A stretch of DNA of 15,402 nucleotides from an uncultured bacterium (lineage in GTDB: Bacteria > Actinomycetota > Actinomycetes > S36-B12), in NCBI GenBank assembly GCA_903896585.1, contig CAITYI010000112.1, positions 1 to 15,402 on the forward strand, written 5' to 3'. How positions within the stretch are numbered: position 1 is the stretch's first letter; each line of letters begins with the position of its first letter. This document shows, one piece after another, positions 1-7,248 of this stretch. The translations under genes and the position numbers were made by a program. Below the pieces are notes generated by a model. The model saw only the letters and a program-made list of their open reading frames with translations, was not told the origin of the DNA and searched no databases.

Positions 1-227
1 ACATCGCGACTAAATTGCTCAAAGTAGGCAAGGGAATCCCTCAGTGAATTTTGAGTAAGCATTTGATCGGGTGTCTGCGCCAATGCCTCCTCCGGAGTTA
101 TCCCGCGCACTTGCAGGATCGTTTCACTTATGCTGGTGATCGCACCAGCGGGAGACATGGTCCACAAAACAGCACCAGGAATTGACCTCAAGTTGTCAAA
201 ACTTAAGCGAATTTCATCGGAATTCAT
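1..227 (-). CDS. PAS-domain protein, N-terminal part only (cut by window edge)
   Basis: Reading the minus strand from an ATG at 227 gives 75 uninterrupted codons running off the left edge. The protein begins MNSDEIRLSFDNLRSIPG and contains a stretch (about residues 17-57: PGAVLWTMSPAGAITSISE, then VRGITPEEALAQTPDQML) with the layout of the first strands and helix of a PAS sensor domain. PAS domains bind small ligands or cofactors and sit in front of kinases, diguanylate cyclases or transcription factors; the output domain lies outside the window. The gene follows the histidine kinase at 303-2057 on the same strand with a 75-nt gap, so both may act in one signalling pathway. No Shine-Dalgarno sequence precedes the ATG. 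A TATGCT box ends 6 nt upstream, which fits a leaderless mRNA. Confidence 0.7.
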   Translation of the reverse strand, partial: MNSDEIRLSFDNLRSIPGAVLWTMSPAGAITSISETILQVRGITPEEALAQTPDQMLTQNSLRDSLAYFEQFSRD

Positions 228-233
228 GGGAGC

Positions 234-239
234 AGCATA
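234..239 (-). promoter_or_regulatory. Probable -10 box of the PAS-protein gene
   Basis: Minus-strand TATGCT matches the actinobacterial TANNNT consensus and ends 6 nt before the ATG at 227. A transcript starting at the usual distance would begin at or next to the start codon, so it would be leaderless. A TTGCCA lies 20 nt further upstream, a longer spacer than usual. This is inferred from pattern and spacing only. Confidence 0.35.
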
Positions 240-261
240 AGTGGCTCACGAGCTCTGTGTG

Positions 262-300
262 GCAAATCGCGTTGAGCTGGGGTGATTTGTACGGATTTGT
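262..300. repeat. Heptamer repeat cluster upstream of the PAS gene
   Basis: On the plus strand GATTTGT occurs at 284-290 and again at 294-300, exactly 10 bp apart. A near-copy in inverted orientation (GCAAATC) lies at 262-268. The cluster sits just upstream of the putative PAS-gene promoter, where a transcription factor could bind one face of the helix. It could also be chance in a short AT-rich gap. Confidence 0.3.
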
Positions 301-302
301 AT

Positions 303-2057
303 TCAGGAAATTGCAATTTCGGCCGTAACGCGGGTGCCCTGAGGTTCTTTCGAGTGTGACCAAGACAGGCACATCTCATTCATCATTTGCGAGCCCAACC
401 CTGGCTTCCAATCCGTTTCCACCGTGCCATTATCAATTGATGTCAAAGTTACCCGATCCGCCTGCGTAGTGATTGTTATCCACAATTCGGTGGCCTGACC
501 GTGTCGAATCGCGTTCCCAATACACTCTCTTGTTACTTCAGCAATGCAACTAGCGGCCACAGGAGATTCAACGAGCCTGCGAATAGTTTGGTGATCTAGT
601 GTCCACTTCACTGAGCATGTGCCGTCCCACAGTTCAACAATGTCAGACAATGTGTCAATAAGTAATGAATCCACTGACGCCGGTGTCTCAAGTCGAGCCG
701 TAGCGATTTCGATATCTCTTCGAATTGTGCTCAGCAGATTTGCATCGGGTTCGATATCTGATGCGAGACGCATGGCTGCTACATGCAGAGCGCTCTGAAC
801 GCTGCCATGCAAGATATAACTGAGTTCTTTACGGGTAACGAATTCATGCTGCTGTAAGACACTTAATTTCACCTTTAGTTCATCAACTGAACTCTGCAAA
901 TCTTGTTCAATTGACAATCGACGCTCATTCGCGATTGCATAAGTCGCTGCAATGGTTCCAGCTAGTCCTCCTCCGATTAACGTAATCAGGAAACTGGTAT
1001 TCGGAAACATAAGGATTCGGTCTGCTGCAAATATTCTTACTGCCCCGACCACGACCGCGGTGACAACAAATACAAATGTGATACCCCACCATACGGGGAG
1101 TTTCCATGACCCAAAGAGTGCTCGAAGTGTGAGAAGAATCGGCGCGGTCAGAAGGAAGGCAACAAGTGGGTAAACAACTGCGCCAGCAATTCCATTCGCT
1201 ATTAGCCCTGGGGATGCAGCCAGTAGCGCGACAAAAAAACTTGCAGAAAATGGACGAATGAGCAGTGACAGGGGTGACTTTGATGGAAGTGGGACCCATG
1301 TGGTCAACGGAGTTGACGCACTTGCAGGTGGCACTAACCCGTTTCCAATTTGCGATTCCAAGCTACGAGATAGCGGGCGTAATTGTCCGTCCACAATCTC
1401 TTGAATTGCCTTCCGGATTGCCTCAGGATTTTCCCCGGTAGCAACCTGATCTAGGCCTCGATCGATTTCCTCAATCAATGGATTGATAGTGAGACGAACC
1501 TGTGCTGCAAGTTCACGGCGCATACCTCCTAGCCGCTCCTGAATTGATGAATTCAATTCACGCAATTGTTCTTGCTGACTCCAAAGCTTGGCGGCAAGTT
1601 GACGATGAAAGCTGAAGGAACTTACGATCACGGCTACTGCCACGATTAATCCAGTTTGAGTAAAGATTCCCGCGCCAAGCCGATACGCGATGTCGAAATC
1701 ATCGGTGAGGTTGAGAACTTCTGCAAACCATGCGATTAAAACTGCCCTGAGTCCGATTGCAATAAGAATTGCAACGAGGTTTGCGAACGGACGTGATTGA
1801 GATGCTGTTTTTCGATGAATTAATCGCCTGGAAATCCACAATGTCGCAAAGATTGCTGACTGGCCGATCAAGCCAACAACAAGCCAACCCCCAACACTCC
1901 CACCAGCACGATTGGGCTCCAGAAGAACCGGGCCTAAAAGGCCTAAAGGCAAATAGAACCAAGCAACCGCAGGTCCTAATGCCGCCGAATCACCCAGCCG
2001 CTGCCAATTCCACGCGATTGCCCCTTGAACACCGCTCAGGGACTCTCTCAGATTCAT
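303..2057 (-). CDS. Membrane sensor histidine kinase, HisKA_3/DesK-like with degenerate H-box
   Basis: A 584-residue membrane kinase. Residues 29-150 contain about four hydrophobic segments (near 29-46, 56-77, 91-112, 126-148). A charged, probably coiled-coil stretch covers 151-235. A second membrane block of about four segments lies at 268-376, followed by a helix rich in Q/E/K. The dimerisation motif ELSYILHGSVQSAL puts the likely phospho-accepting His at 417. The HATPase domain shows an N-box (ECIGNAIRHGQA, Asn515), a D-box (DNGT, Asp542) and the Gly-rich GLGSQMM (553-559). The 'LHG-VQ' form differs from the usual ELHD of NarL-type kinases but is seen in actinobacterial relatives. The start is supported by GGGAG 9-13 nt upstream. 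The input signal is unknown: no extracellular domain of any size is visible, so sensing probably occurs in the membrane. No response regulator lies in the window. Confidence 0.85.
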   Translation of the reverse strand: MNLRESLSGVQGAIAWNWQRLGDSAALGPAVAWFYLPLGLLGPVLLEPNRAGGSVGGWLVVGLIGQSAIFATLWISRRLIHRKTASQSRPFANLVAILIAIGLRAVLIAWFAEVLNLTDDFDIAYRLGAGIFTQTGLIVAVAVIVSSFSFHRQLAAKLWSQQEQLRELNSSIQERLGGMRRELAAQVRLTINPLIEEIDRGLDQVATGENPEAIRKAIQEIVDGQLRPLSRSLESQIGNGLVPPASASTPLTTWVPLPSKSPLSLLIRPFSASFFVALLAASPGLIANGIAGAVVYPLVAFLLTAPILLTLRALFGSWKLPVWWGITFVFVVTAVVVGAVRIFAADRILMFPNTSFLITLIGGGLAGTIAATYAIANERRLSIEQDLQSSVDELKVKLSVLQQHEFVTRKELSYILHGSVQSALHVAAMRLASDIEPDANLLSTIRRDIEIATARLETPASVDSLLIDTLSDIVELWDGTCSVKWTLDHQTIRRLVESPVAASCIAEVTRECIGNAIRHGQATELWITITTQADRVTLTSIDNGTVETDWKPGLGSQMMNEMCLSWSHSKEPQGTRVTAEIAIS

Positions 2058-2082
2058 GGCTTTGCTCCCGCGGATAAATGTT

Positions 2083-2094
2083 GAATCTTGATTC
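2083..2094. repeat. Short inverted repeat in the leader of the histidine kinase gene
   Basis: GAATC-TT-GATTC is a perfect 5-2-5 inverted repeat 25-36 bp before the kinase ATG, in the 110-bp gap between the flavoprotein and kinase genes. It is placed where an operator could act. No known regulator is recognised from it. Confidence 0.25.
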
Positions 2095-2167
2095 TTCGCG
2101 CTACGATAGTCCTCTATTGACGCGGAAACCCTGGGACCGCGACCCCAATTCCAATGAAGGGTCTTCC

Positions 2168-3757
2168 CTAATAAAACGTCGAGATTCCCTCACTATTAGC
2201 CGCCCGGTTGAGAATTGCTTTCGCAGCGTTGTGACCTGGTATTCCGCTCACTCCGCCACCTCGGGCAGCGCCACTGCCGCACAGATAAACATTCTCGCGG
2301 GAAGTTTCCACTCCCCAGGATCCAATCTCCGAGTCAGACTGCGCCCAGGGCCAATCCAGTGGAGAATGAAAGATATTCCCAGAGGCAATATTCAAATTGT
2401 TCTCAATATCAACAGTTGTGTTGACCTCAATACATAGGTTGCCGTCAGGACCGGTGAATAAACAATTCTCAATTGGTTCGGCTAGCACCGAATTAAGGGT
2501 CGCTAGCACAGCATGCAGTGCTTGGTCCTTGGTGATGGGATTGTTGGAACGCGCAAACAGTTCATATGGGGTGTGAAGGGCGAACAGCGTCAGAGTGTGT
2601 ACACCAAGCTCCTGCAATTCAGTGGAGAGAATAGATGGATCGGTCAGACTGTGACAATAAATCTCTGCTGGAAGTGGGTTGGGGAGGGCACCTCCCTGTG
2701 CTGCCTGAAAAGCATCAATGAGTTGCTGATATCCCTCATTAATGTGGAAGGTTCCGTTAAATGCTTCAGAGGAAGCCCCACTTCGCAGCTTTGGCAACCG
2801 CGAAAGCAGCATGTTGACTTTGATTTGGGCACCTCCCGAAGCGATATCAATTATTGGAGCCGGGTCACCAAAAAGTTCCGCTAGGACACTCGGTGTCGCA
2901 TTTAACAAAACATTGCGAGCTGTCCAGTCACGTTTACCCGCCTGCACCCTGATGCCGCCGGTAATCTCCTCTAGCTTGGTCACCTCGACACCCGTTTGAA
3001 TGACCGCGCCAGCCGCGGTGGCAATGTCTTCTAATTGACCCGTTACCTGCCCCATGCCACCCACGGGAACATCCCATGTCCCGGTTCCATTGCCAATTAC
3101 GTGATAGAGGAAACAAATATTTTGACGAAGGCTGAGATCATGTGCATCTGCGAACGTGCCAATCAGCGCATCCGTGAGGATTATTCCTCGAAGGGTGCCA
3201 TTTGAAATACTTGCCTCAATGACTTCGCCAAGTGGGCGAACAAAAAAGTCATTCCAGTCATTGGGGTCGTTAATCAGTTCCCGCATATCTTCTTTAGACA
3301 CAAGTGGCTGGGTCAAAGTGGGGAATACGATTTTAGCTATTCGCTCGGTGCGGGTGTAGAACTCAAGCCACGCTTGGGCATCGCGTGAACTTCCCGTGAA
3401 TTCAGTGATTCGTTTCCTTAACTCCTCTGGGTCACTTTGTGGAATGGTAATTGCGAGATCCGGATTTTCTGGACTAGGGGTAAAACTCGATACCGCTCGC
3501 TTGACCGTGGTGAGGGTCATGCCCAGTTCCTGGCGAACTTGTTCGGGTAGGAGTGAAACCAAGTAGGAGTACTTACTCAACCGAGCGCCAACACCAGGAA
3601 AGACTTCGGCAGAAATCGCCGCTCCGCCAACGTGATCAGCCGCCTCCACAACGAGAACGGAACGCCCAGCGCGGGCAAGATATGCCGCCGCAACCAGGCC
3701 ATTGTGACCTGCACCAACAACAATGTCGTCAAAGTCAAAAGATTGCGACACCGTCAT
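2168..3757 (-). CDS. FAD-dependent oxidoreductase, PYROXD2/phytoene desaturase-like
   Basis: A 529-residue flavoprotein of the NAD(P)/FAD-dependent oxidoreductase superfamily. The N-terminus has the Rossmann FAD fingerprint GAGHNG (Gly15, Gly17, Gly20) followed by the ribose-binding acidic residue at the end of SVLVVEA (Glu38). The C-terminus has the second FAD-contact motif CGSGAARGGGVSGIPGHNAA (about 493-512). This ending and the length fit the PYROXD2/CrtI-like group better than classical carotenoid desaturases. The substrate cannot be read from sequence, and no other carotenoid gene is in the window. Its ATG overlaps the sulfotransferase TGA (ATGA at 3757-3754), which indicates translational coupling. 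The last residues GISTFY are not a targeting signal I recognise. A role in modifying the same lipid or small molecule as the sulfotransferase is inference. Confidence 0.85.
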   Translation of the reverse strand: MTVSQSFDFDDIVVGAGHNGLVAAAYLARAGRSVLVVEAADHVGGAAISAEVFPGVGARLSKYSYLVSLLPEQVRQELGMTLTTVKRAVSSFTPSPENPDLAITIPQSDPEELRKRITEFTGSSRDAQAWLEFYTRTERIAKIVFPTLTQPLVSKEDMRELINDPNDWNDFFVRPLGEVIEASISNGTLRGIILTDALIGTFADAHDLSLRQNICFLYHVIGNGTGTWDVPVGGMGQVTGQLEDIATAAGAVIQTGVEVTKLEEITGGIRVQAGKRDWTARNVLLNATPSVLAELFGDPAPIIDIASGGAQIKVNMLLSRLPKLRSGASSEAFNGTFHINEGYQQLIDAFQAAQGGALPNPLPAEIYCHSLTDPSILSTELQELGVHTLTLFALHTPYELFARSNNPITKDQALHAVLATLNSVLAEPIENCLFTGPDGNLCIEVNTTVDIENNLNIASGNIFHSPLDWPWAQSDSEIGSWGVETSRENVYLCGSGAARGGGVSGIPGHNAAKAILNRAANSEGISTFY

Positions 3758-4635
3758 GACTCGTCACCGGATGCCGGGATCGGGATTCCCTTGCTGGCCA
3801 AGCGGGAGCAAATCTCTGAATAGTGCGCATCAATTGCCTCAACCGTCCGGTCATCAAAGTCGCGACGCCAGCGACCGGTATGGGAACTTTCCGCAGTTAT
3901 GTTGACATTGAACCAATCCAACATTTCTGGTGATTCACTCACGCCAATATGCTCGCGAAGTGCCTTAAGTGTTGCCTCCCGACGGTTGCGAACGAGATCT
4001 ACAAGTTCGAATGTCAGGACTCGACCAGGTGCGCTGTTCTCTGTCGCTGTGTGCGACTTCACCATGCGCTGCTCCCACTGATCTAAAGCTGCAAAAACAT
4101 CGTTCGGTCCGAAATCCTGGTGAACAAAGGAGGCCGCTACATCGCGACCATCTCGAGTCACAATCACTACTTTTGATTCCGGGTACACCGACTCAACCCG
4201 ATCGGCTTTACGAGCATTTGCTGGAGTTGTATCAACCCAACGGATTGCGCCGCAACCGGTAGCGACTTTGTCCATGATCGAATACACCAAATCTTGAGTG
4301 GCCTGTTGGGGATCACGTGGAAATACCTGTAAGTACTTCGAGGTGAGATCGACAACGAATTCTTTGTCCATGGATGTATGCAGCCCCACATTCTCCGCAC
4401 GAAAAAACCAACGACTAAGTAATCGATCCACGGCCAGTTCCGCCGCCGCCTGACCGGTCGGCGTGTTGGCTTTTGTCAGCGCATCAACAAAACCGTCATT
4501 GCCCGTGATGAATCGAACTTCCATGGGTCTGGTGAGAGTGAGGTCGGGGTGATGGTCAAGTAGGTGCCCAATAATCGTGGAACCACTGCGGCCGGTCCCG
4601 CCAATGAGAACTGGTTGGAGTGAACTACCGCCCAC
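3754..4635 (-). CDS. PAPS-dependent sulfotransferase family protein
   Basis: From the GTG at 4635 the protein has 293 residues. It has the two 3'-phosphoadenylyl-sulfate-binding signatures of the sulfotransferase family: a P-loop-like 5'-phosphosulfate loop GGTGRSGSTI (residues 12-21) and the 3'-phosphate segment TRDGRDVAAS (160-169). It would transfer a sulfuryl group to an alcohol or amine acceptor; the acceptor is unknown. The frame stays open upstream to a GTG at 4737, but that part is antisense-like coding overlapping DUF3618 (stop at 4625). The GTG at 4635 lies just before the conserved core and overlaps the upstream stop by 11 nt. It has no clear ribosome-binding site, so the start is uncertain. 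The 3' end overlaps the flavoprotein start by 4 nt. No PAPS-synthesis genes (cysC/N/D) are nearby. Confidence 0.8.
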   Translation of the reverse strand: MGGSSLQPVLIGGTGRSGSTIIGHLLDHHPDLTLTRPMEVRFITGNDGFVDALTKANTPTGQAAAELAVDRLLSRWFFRAENVGLHTSMDKEFVVDLTSKYLQVFPRDPQQATQDLVYSIMDKVATGCGAIRWVDTTPANARKADRVESVYPESKVVIVTRDGRDVAASFVHQDFGPNDVFAALDQWEQRMVKSHTATENSAPGRVLTFELVDLVRNRREATLKALREHIGVSESPEMLDWFNVNITAESSHTGRWRRDFDDRTVEAIDAHYSEICSRLASKGIPIPASGDES

Positions 4636-4888
4636 GACGCCGCAGGATTTTAATTGCCACAACGCCAAGGACAATAGCTCCTGCGATGGCCACCCGCTCA
4701 GGGCGAACGCCACCGAATTCATCGGTAAACCAACCACCGGCTGCCCGAAGCCCGCGTTGGGCTAATGCAGCGGGTGTGGTCTGCTCACGCAATTGGGTGA
4801 GCGAAGCAATGAAATCAGCGCGCGCCGCACCAATCTCAGTTTGAATCACCTCAAGTTTTTGCGGGGGGGTGCTCTCATGCGTGGTCAC
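4625..4888 (-). CDS. DUF3618-like small membrane-anchored protein
   Basis: From the GTG at 4888 this is an 87-residue protein. It has an N-terminal amphipathic part (KLEVIQTEIGAARADFIASL) resembling the 'IExxRAELAxTVDxL' helix of actinobacterial DUF3618 proteins, and one C-terminal transmembrane helix (about 65-81, VAIAGAIVLGVVAIKIL) ending in RRRGR. Family members are small membrane proteins of unknown function, often beside other envelope-stress genes. The frame is open to 4975, but the extra residues are unlike the family. The GTG has a TAGGGT box ending 7 nt upstream and a TTGACC further up, as for a leaderless gene. It is the first gene of the unit that continues with the sulfotransferase and flavoprotein. 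Confidence 0.65.
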   Translation of the reverse strand: MTTHESTPPQKLEVIQTEIGAARADFIASLTQLREQTTPAALAQRGLRAAGGWFTDEFGGVRPERVAIAGAIVLGVVAIKILRRRGR

Positions 4889-4895
4889 GGGGAAC

Positions 4896-4926
4896 ACCCT
4901 ACGCGCCACCTTCGCCCAGCGGTCAA
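4896..4926 (-). promoter_or_regulatory. Probable leaderless promoter of the DUF3618-sulfotransferase-flavoprotein unit
   Basis: On the minus strand TTGACC (4926-4921) and TAGGGT (4901-4896) are separated by 19 nt. The -10 box ends 7 nt before the GTG at 4888. This matches the -35/TANNNT arrangement of actinobacterial housekeeping promoters, with transcription starting at about the first coding base. The spacer is 1-2 nt longer than ideal. Confidence 0.4.
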
Positions 4927-4957
4927 CCCTGTACGAATCCGACCCGGTGGTTGCACC

Positions 4958-4963
4958 TAGAAT
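4958..4963 (+). promoter_or_regulatory. Possible -10 box of the tRNA-Leu gene
   Basis: TAGAAT ends 12 nt before the mature tRNA 5' end and fits the TANNNT -10 consensus. No convincing -35 is present at 17 nt. The call rests on position and the hexamer only. Confidence 0.3.
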
Positions 4964-4975
4964 CGAGGGGCTCAA

Positions 4976-5057
4976 GCGGGAGTGGTGGAATTGGCAGACA
5001 CGCAGGTTTTAGGTACCTGTGTCTTCGGATGTGCGGGTTCAAGTCCCGCCTCCCGCA
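4976..5057 (+). tRNA. tRNA-Leu (anticodon UAG)
   Basis: The acceptor arms GCGGGAG (4976-4982) and CTCCCGC (5050-5056) pair perfectly, and A5057 is the discriminator base. The anticodon stem CAGGT/ACCTG encloses the loop TTTAGGT, giving anticodon TAG, which reads CUN leucine codons. The T-arm GCGGG-TTCAAGT-CCCGC is canonical. A long class II variable arm with a TTCG tip lies between the anticodon and T arms, as expected for Leu. The CCA end is not encoded and must be added after transcription. The gene lies between divergent DUF3618 and convergent rdgB. Confidence 0.95.
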
Positions 5058-5065
5058 CTCAAGCT

Positions 5066-5094
5066 TTGACTTACGGGGGTGACCCGGTTGTCAA
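5066..5094 (+). terminator. Possible terminator hairpin after tRNA-Leu, overlapping the rdgB 3' end
   Basis: The segment folds as TTGAC-tta-CGGG-ggtga-CCCG-gtt-GTCAA: two perfectly paired blocks (5 and 4 bp) around a symmetric 3/3 internal loop and a 5-nt loop. It begins 9 nt after the tRNA and is followed by TTCCTT, a weak U-tract. The rdgB stop codon (5071-5073) lies inside it. Termination of the tRNA transcript is plausible; the weak tract makes this tentative. Confidence 0.35.
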
Positions 5095-5682
5095 TTCCTT
5101 GATGAATGCCTTGAGGGCGTGACCACGATGGCTGATGGCGTCTTTTTCTTGGGCGGTCAGTTCCGCAGAAGTCACCGATTTACCCATGGGGACGAAGATC
5201 GGGTCGTAGCCGAAACCGTGGGTACCACGGGGGGAATCAATAATCTCACCATTCATGGAACCTTCCACGATGAATTCTCGAACACCGGGTTCGCAGTAAG
5301 CCACCGCGCACACGAACGAGGCGCCCCGGCGTTTTTTCGGAACGTGTGCAATTTGAGCAATGAGGAGTTCTAAGTTGGCCTGGTCATTGCCGTGCTCCCC
5401 AGCCCAACGCGCTGACAAAATTCCGGGCATGCCATTGAGGGCATCTACACACAAACCGGAATCATCGGCAACGGCCGGCAAACCCGTTTCATTACTCACA
5501 TATTTCGCCTTGAGCATTGCGTTAGCGGCAAAAGTTGATCCGGTTTCTTCAACATCCTGAAGATCCGGGAAACTATCGGTGCCAAGAATTTCAATGCTCA
5601 ATCCGGCTTGTTCGAGAATCCGGTGCATCTCCTCAACCTTTTTTTGGTTGTGAGAGGCAATGACCATTTTTGTTGGAATCAT
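5071..5682 (-). CDS. rdgB: dITP/XTP pyrophosphatase (RdgB/HAM1)
   Basis: A 203-residue member of the Ham1/RdgB family. It hydrolyses non-canonical purine triphosphates (dITP, ITP, XTP) to monophosphates plus pyrophosphate, keeping deaminated bases out of DNA and RNA. Recognisable features are the N-terminal SHNQKKVEE triphosphate-binding segment, the metal/catalytic motif ADDSGLCVDAL, the base-pocket GFGYDPIF, and the C-terminal SHRGHAL. The length is typical. The ATG follows the rph stop codon by 2 nt, so translation is probably coupled. The rph-rdgB order is standard in actinobacteria. It is the last gene of the operon and its end meets the tRNA-Leu gene head-on. Confidence 0.95.
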   Translation of the reverse strand: MIPTKMVIASHNQKKVEEMHRILEQAGLSIEILGTDSFPDLQDVEETGSTFAANAMLKAKYVSNETGLPAVADDSGLCVDALNGMPGILSARWAGEHGNDQANLELLIAQIAHVPKKRRGASFVCAVAYCEPGVREFIVEGSMNGEIIDSPRGTHGFGYDPIFVPMGKSVTSAELTAQEKDAISHRGHALKAFIKELTTGSPP

Positions 5683-5684
5683 GA

Positions 5685-6404
5685 TTACTGGGCGAGGGCT
5701 TTCAGTTGCAATTGGGTGAGTTCAGCGCAACCGTGCGATGCGAGATCCAATAGTTGGTTCAATAATTCGCGATCAAATGCTTCTTGTTCGGCCGTTCCCT
5801 GTACTTCAATGAATTTCCCGGATCCGGTCATGACCACGTTCATGTCGGTGTCTGCTGAAACATCGTCGTCATAGTGAAGATCCAAGCGAGGCTCGCCGCC
5901 AACAATTCCAACACTGATGGCCGCAACCGAATCAATGATGGGATTGCCGACAACATGTCCCTGTTCCTGTGCCCACGTAATGGAGTCGACAAGGGCCAGA
6001 TACGCACCCGTGATGGCCGCTGTGCGGGTTCCTCCGTCAGCCTGGAGGACATCGCAGTCAATCAGGATGGAGTTTTCGCCAAGTTTTTCCATGTCCACCG
6101 CGGCACGAAGACTCCGACCGATTAAGCGGCTGATTTCTTGGGTGCGCCCGGACAGTTTTCCTTTAACGGATTCGCGCTGATTGCGAGTATTGGTGGCACG
6201 GGGCAGCATGCTGTATTCGGCGGTAACCCAACCTTTCCCCGAGCCGGTAAGCCACCGAGGAACGCCTGCGGTAAAAGATGCGGTGCACAGAACGCGCGTA
6301 CGCCCAAATGTCACCAGCGTTGATCCTTCGGCCTGCTCGAGCCAGCCACGTTGGAATGTCACATCGCGGAGTTGATCTGCCTGTCTGCCATCTGTGCGGG
6401 TCAT
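5685..6404 (-). CDS. rph: Ribonuclease PH
   Basis: A 239-residue phosphorolytic 3'-5' exoribonuclease that trims tRNA 3' ends and forms ring-shaped hexamers. The sequence shows the family's ordered blocks: an N-terminal GRQADQLRDVTFQRGW, the FGRTRVLCTAS strand, a PRATNTRNQRE segment with RNA- and phosphate-binding arginines, SGRTQEISRLIGRSLRAAVD, the active-site DCDVLQADGGTRTAAITGAY, and the C-terminal EVQGTAEQEAFDRELL. The length is normal. It lies 26 nt after murI and 2 nt before rdgB in a compact operon. A metallo-beta-lactamase gene often found between murI and rph in other actinobacteria is missing here. Confidence 0.95.
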   Translation of the reverse strand: MTRTDGRQADQLRDVTFQRGWLEQAEGSTLVTFGRTRVLCTASFTAGVPRWLTGSGKGWVTAEYSMLPRATNTRNQRESVKGKLSGRTQEISRLIGRSLRAAVDMEKLGENSILIDCDVLQADGGTRTAAITGAYLALVDSITWAQEQGHVVGNPIIDSVAAISVGIVGGEPRLDLHYDDDVSADTDMNVVMTGSGKFIEVQGTAEQEAFDRELLNQLLDLASHGCAELTQLQLKALAQ

Positions 6405-6430
6405 GTGCCCGAGGTTATCGGTGACGGCCG

Positions 6431-7243
6431 CTAGTTGAGCGCGATGGTCTCCACGGTGGCCAATTCCGGCCCAAGGAATCTTTGACCAAACTCAATGAAA
6501 TGAGCGGGTTCACCGGTGACCATAAACTGATATGTGGGTCGCGGAGAATCCACCGGTGCAAGGGCATTGTGAGCCACGAGTACCCGGTAGAGATCCTTCG
6601 CGGTTTCATCTGCGCTGCTCACCAATGTGACTCGCTCCCCCAAGACATAAGAAATCGGGCCGGTCAACAGCGGGTAGTGAGTACAGCCCAGTACCACCGT
6701 GTCAACGTCTGAATCACGAATTACATCGAGATACTTATGGGCAACCTCTAAAGCTTGATCCCCCGTGGTGATGCCCCTCTCCACCAGCTCCACGAAAAGT
6801 GGACAGGCGACCGACGTGAGGATCACCTCTGGAGCGGCCGCGAAGGCATCGTCATATGCCTTCGAATTAATGGTGGCCTCGGTACCAATTACTGCAACCT
6901 GACCGTTGCGGGTCGCAGCTGCCGCTCGTCGTGCCGCGGGATGAATGACCTCAATTACCGGAATGGAATAACGCTCGCGAGCATCACGTAATGTTGCAGC
7001 ACTCGCCGAATTGCACGCGATAACAAGTGCCTTAACTCCGGTCTCGACCAATAAATCCATGATCTCCAAGGAATACGCCCGAACCTCCGCAAGCGGCCGG
7101 GGGCCATAAGGTCCGCGCGCGGTGTCACCTATGTATCGCAACGACTCATGGGGGAGTAAATCAATGATCGAGCGAGCAACCGTGAGTCCGCCGAATCCGG
7201 AATCAAAAACACCAATGGGTGCTTGGCTCTGCAGGTCAGTCAT
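6431..7243 (-). CDS. murI: Glutamate racemase
   Basis: A 270-residue cofactor-independent racemase that interconverts L- and D-glutamate for peptidoglycan precursor synthesis in the cytoplasm. The N-terminus IGVFDSGFGGLTV carries the Asp14-Ser15 pair that helps activate the catalytic thiol. The two catalytic cysteines are visible: Cys77 in ACNSAS and Cys187 in GCTHYP. YIGDTARGPYGPR is also characteristic. The ATG at 7243 is 5 nt downstream of the sbtB stop, with only a weak AAGG upstream, so expression probably depends on the sbtAB-murI transcript. This links an essential wall enzyme to a bicarbonate-transport regulator, an unusual neighbour. Confidence 0.96.
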   Translation of the reverse strand: MTDLQSQAPIGVFDSGFGGLTVARSIIDLLPHESLRYIGDTARGPYGPRPLAEVRAYSLEIMDLLVETGVKALVIACNSASAATLRDARERYSIPVIEVIHPAARRAAAATRNGQVAVIGTEATINSKAYDDAFAAAPEVILTSVACPLFVELVERGITTGDQALEVAHKYLDVIRDSDVDTVVLGCTHYPLLTGPISYVLGERVTLVSSADETAKDLYRVLVAHNALAPVDSPRPTYQFMVTGEPAHFIEFGQRFLGPELATVETIALN

Positions 7244-7248
7244 TGGGA

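Noticed and set aside
307..320. Perfect 14-bp palindrome GAAATTGCAATTTC
   Set aside because: It is the coding end of the histidine kinase and AT-rich; one such short palindrome in 15 kb is not convincing as a binding site.
2110..2150. Possible terminator between flavoprotein and kinase genes (CGCGG...CCGCG, 5 bp)
   Set aside because: The stem is short, the loop is 11 nt and no T-tract follows.
4636..4737. Longer N-terminus for the sulfotransferase starting at 4737
   Set aside because: It lies entirely inside the DUF3618 coding region and does not resemble the start of sulfotransferases; the conserved core begins after 4635.
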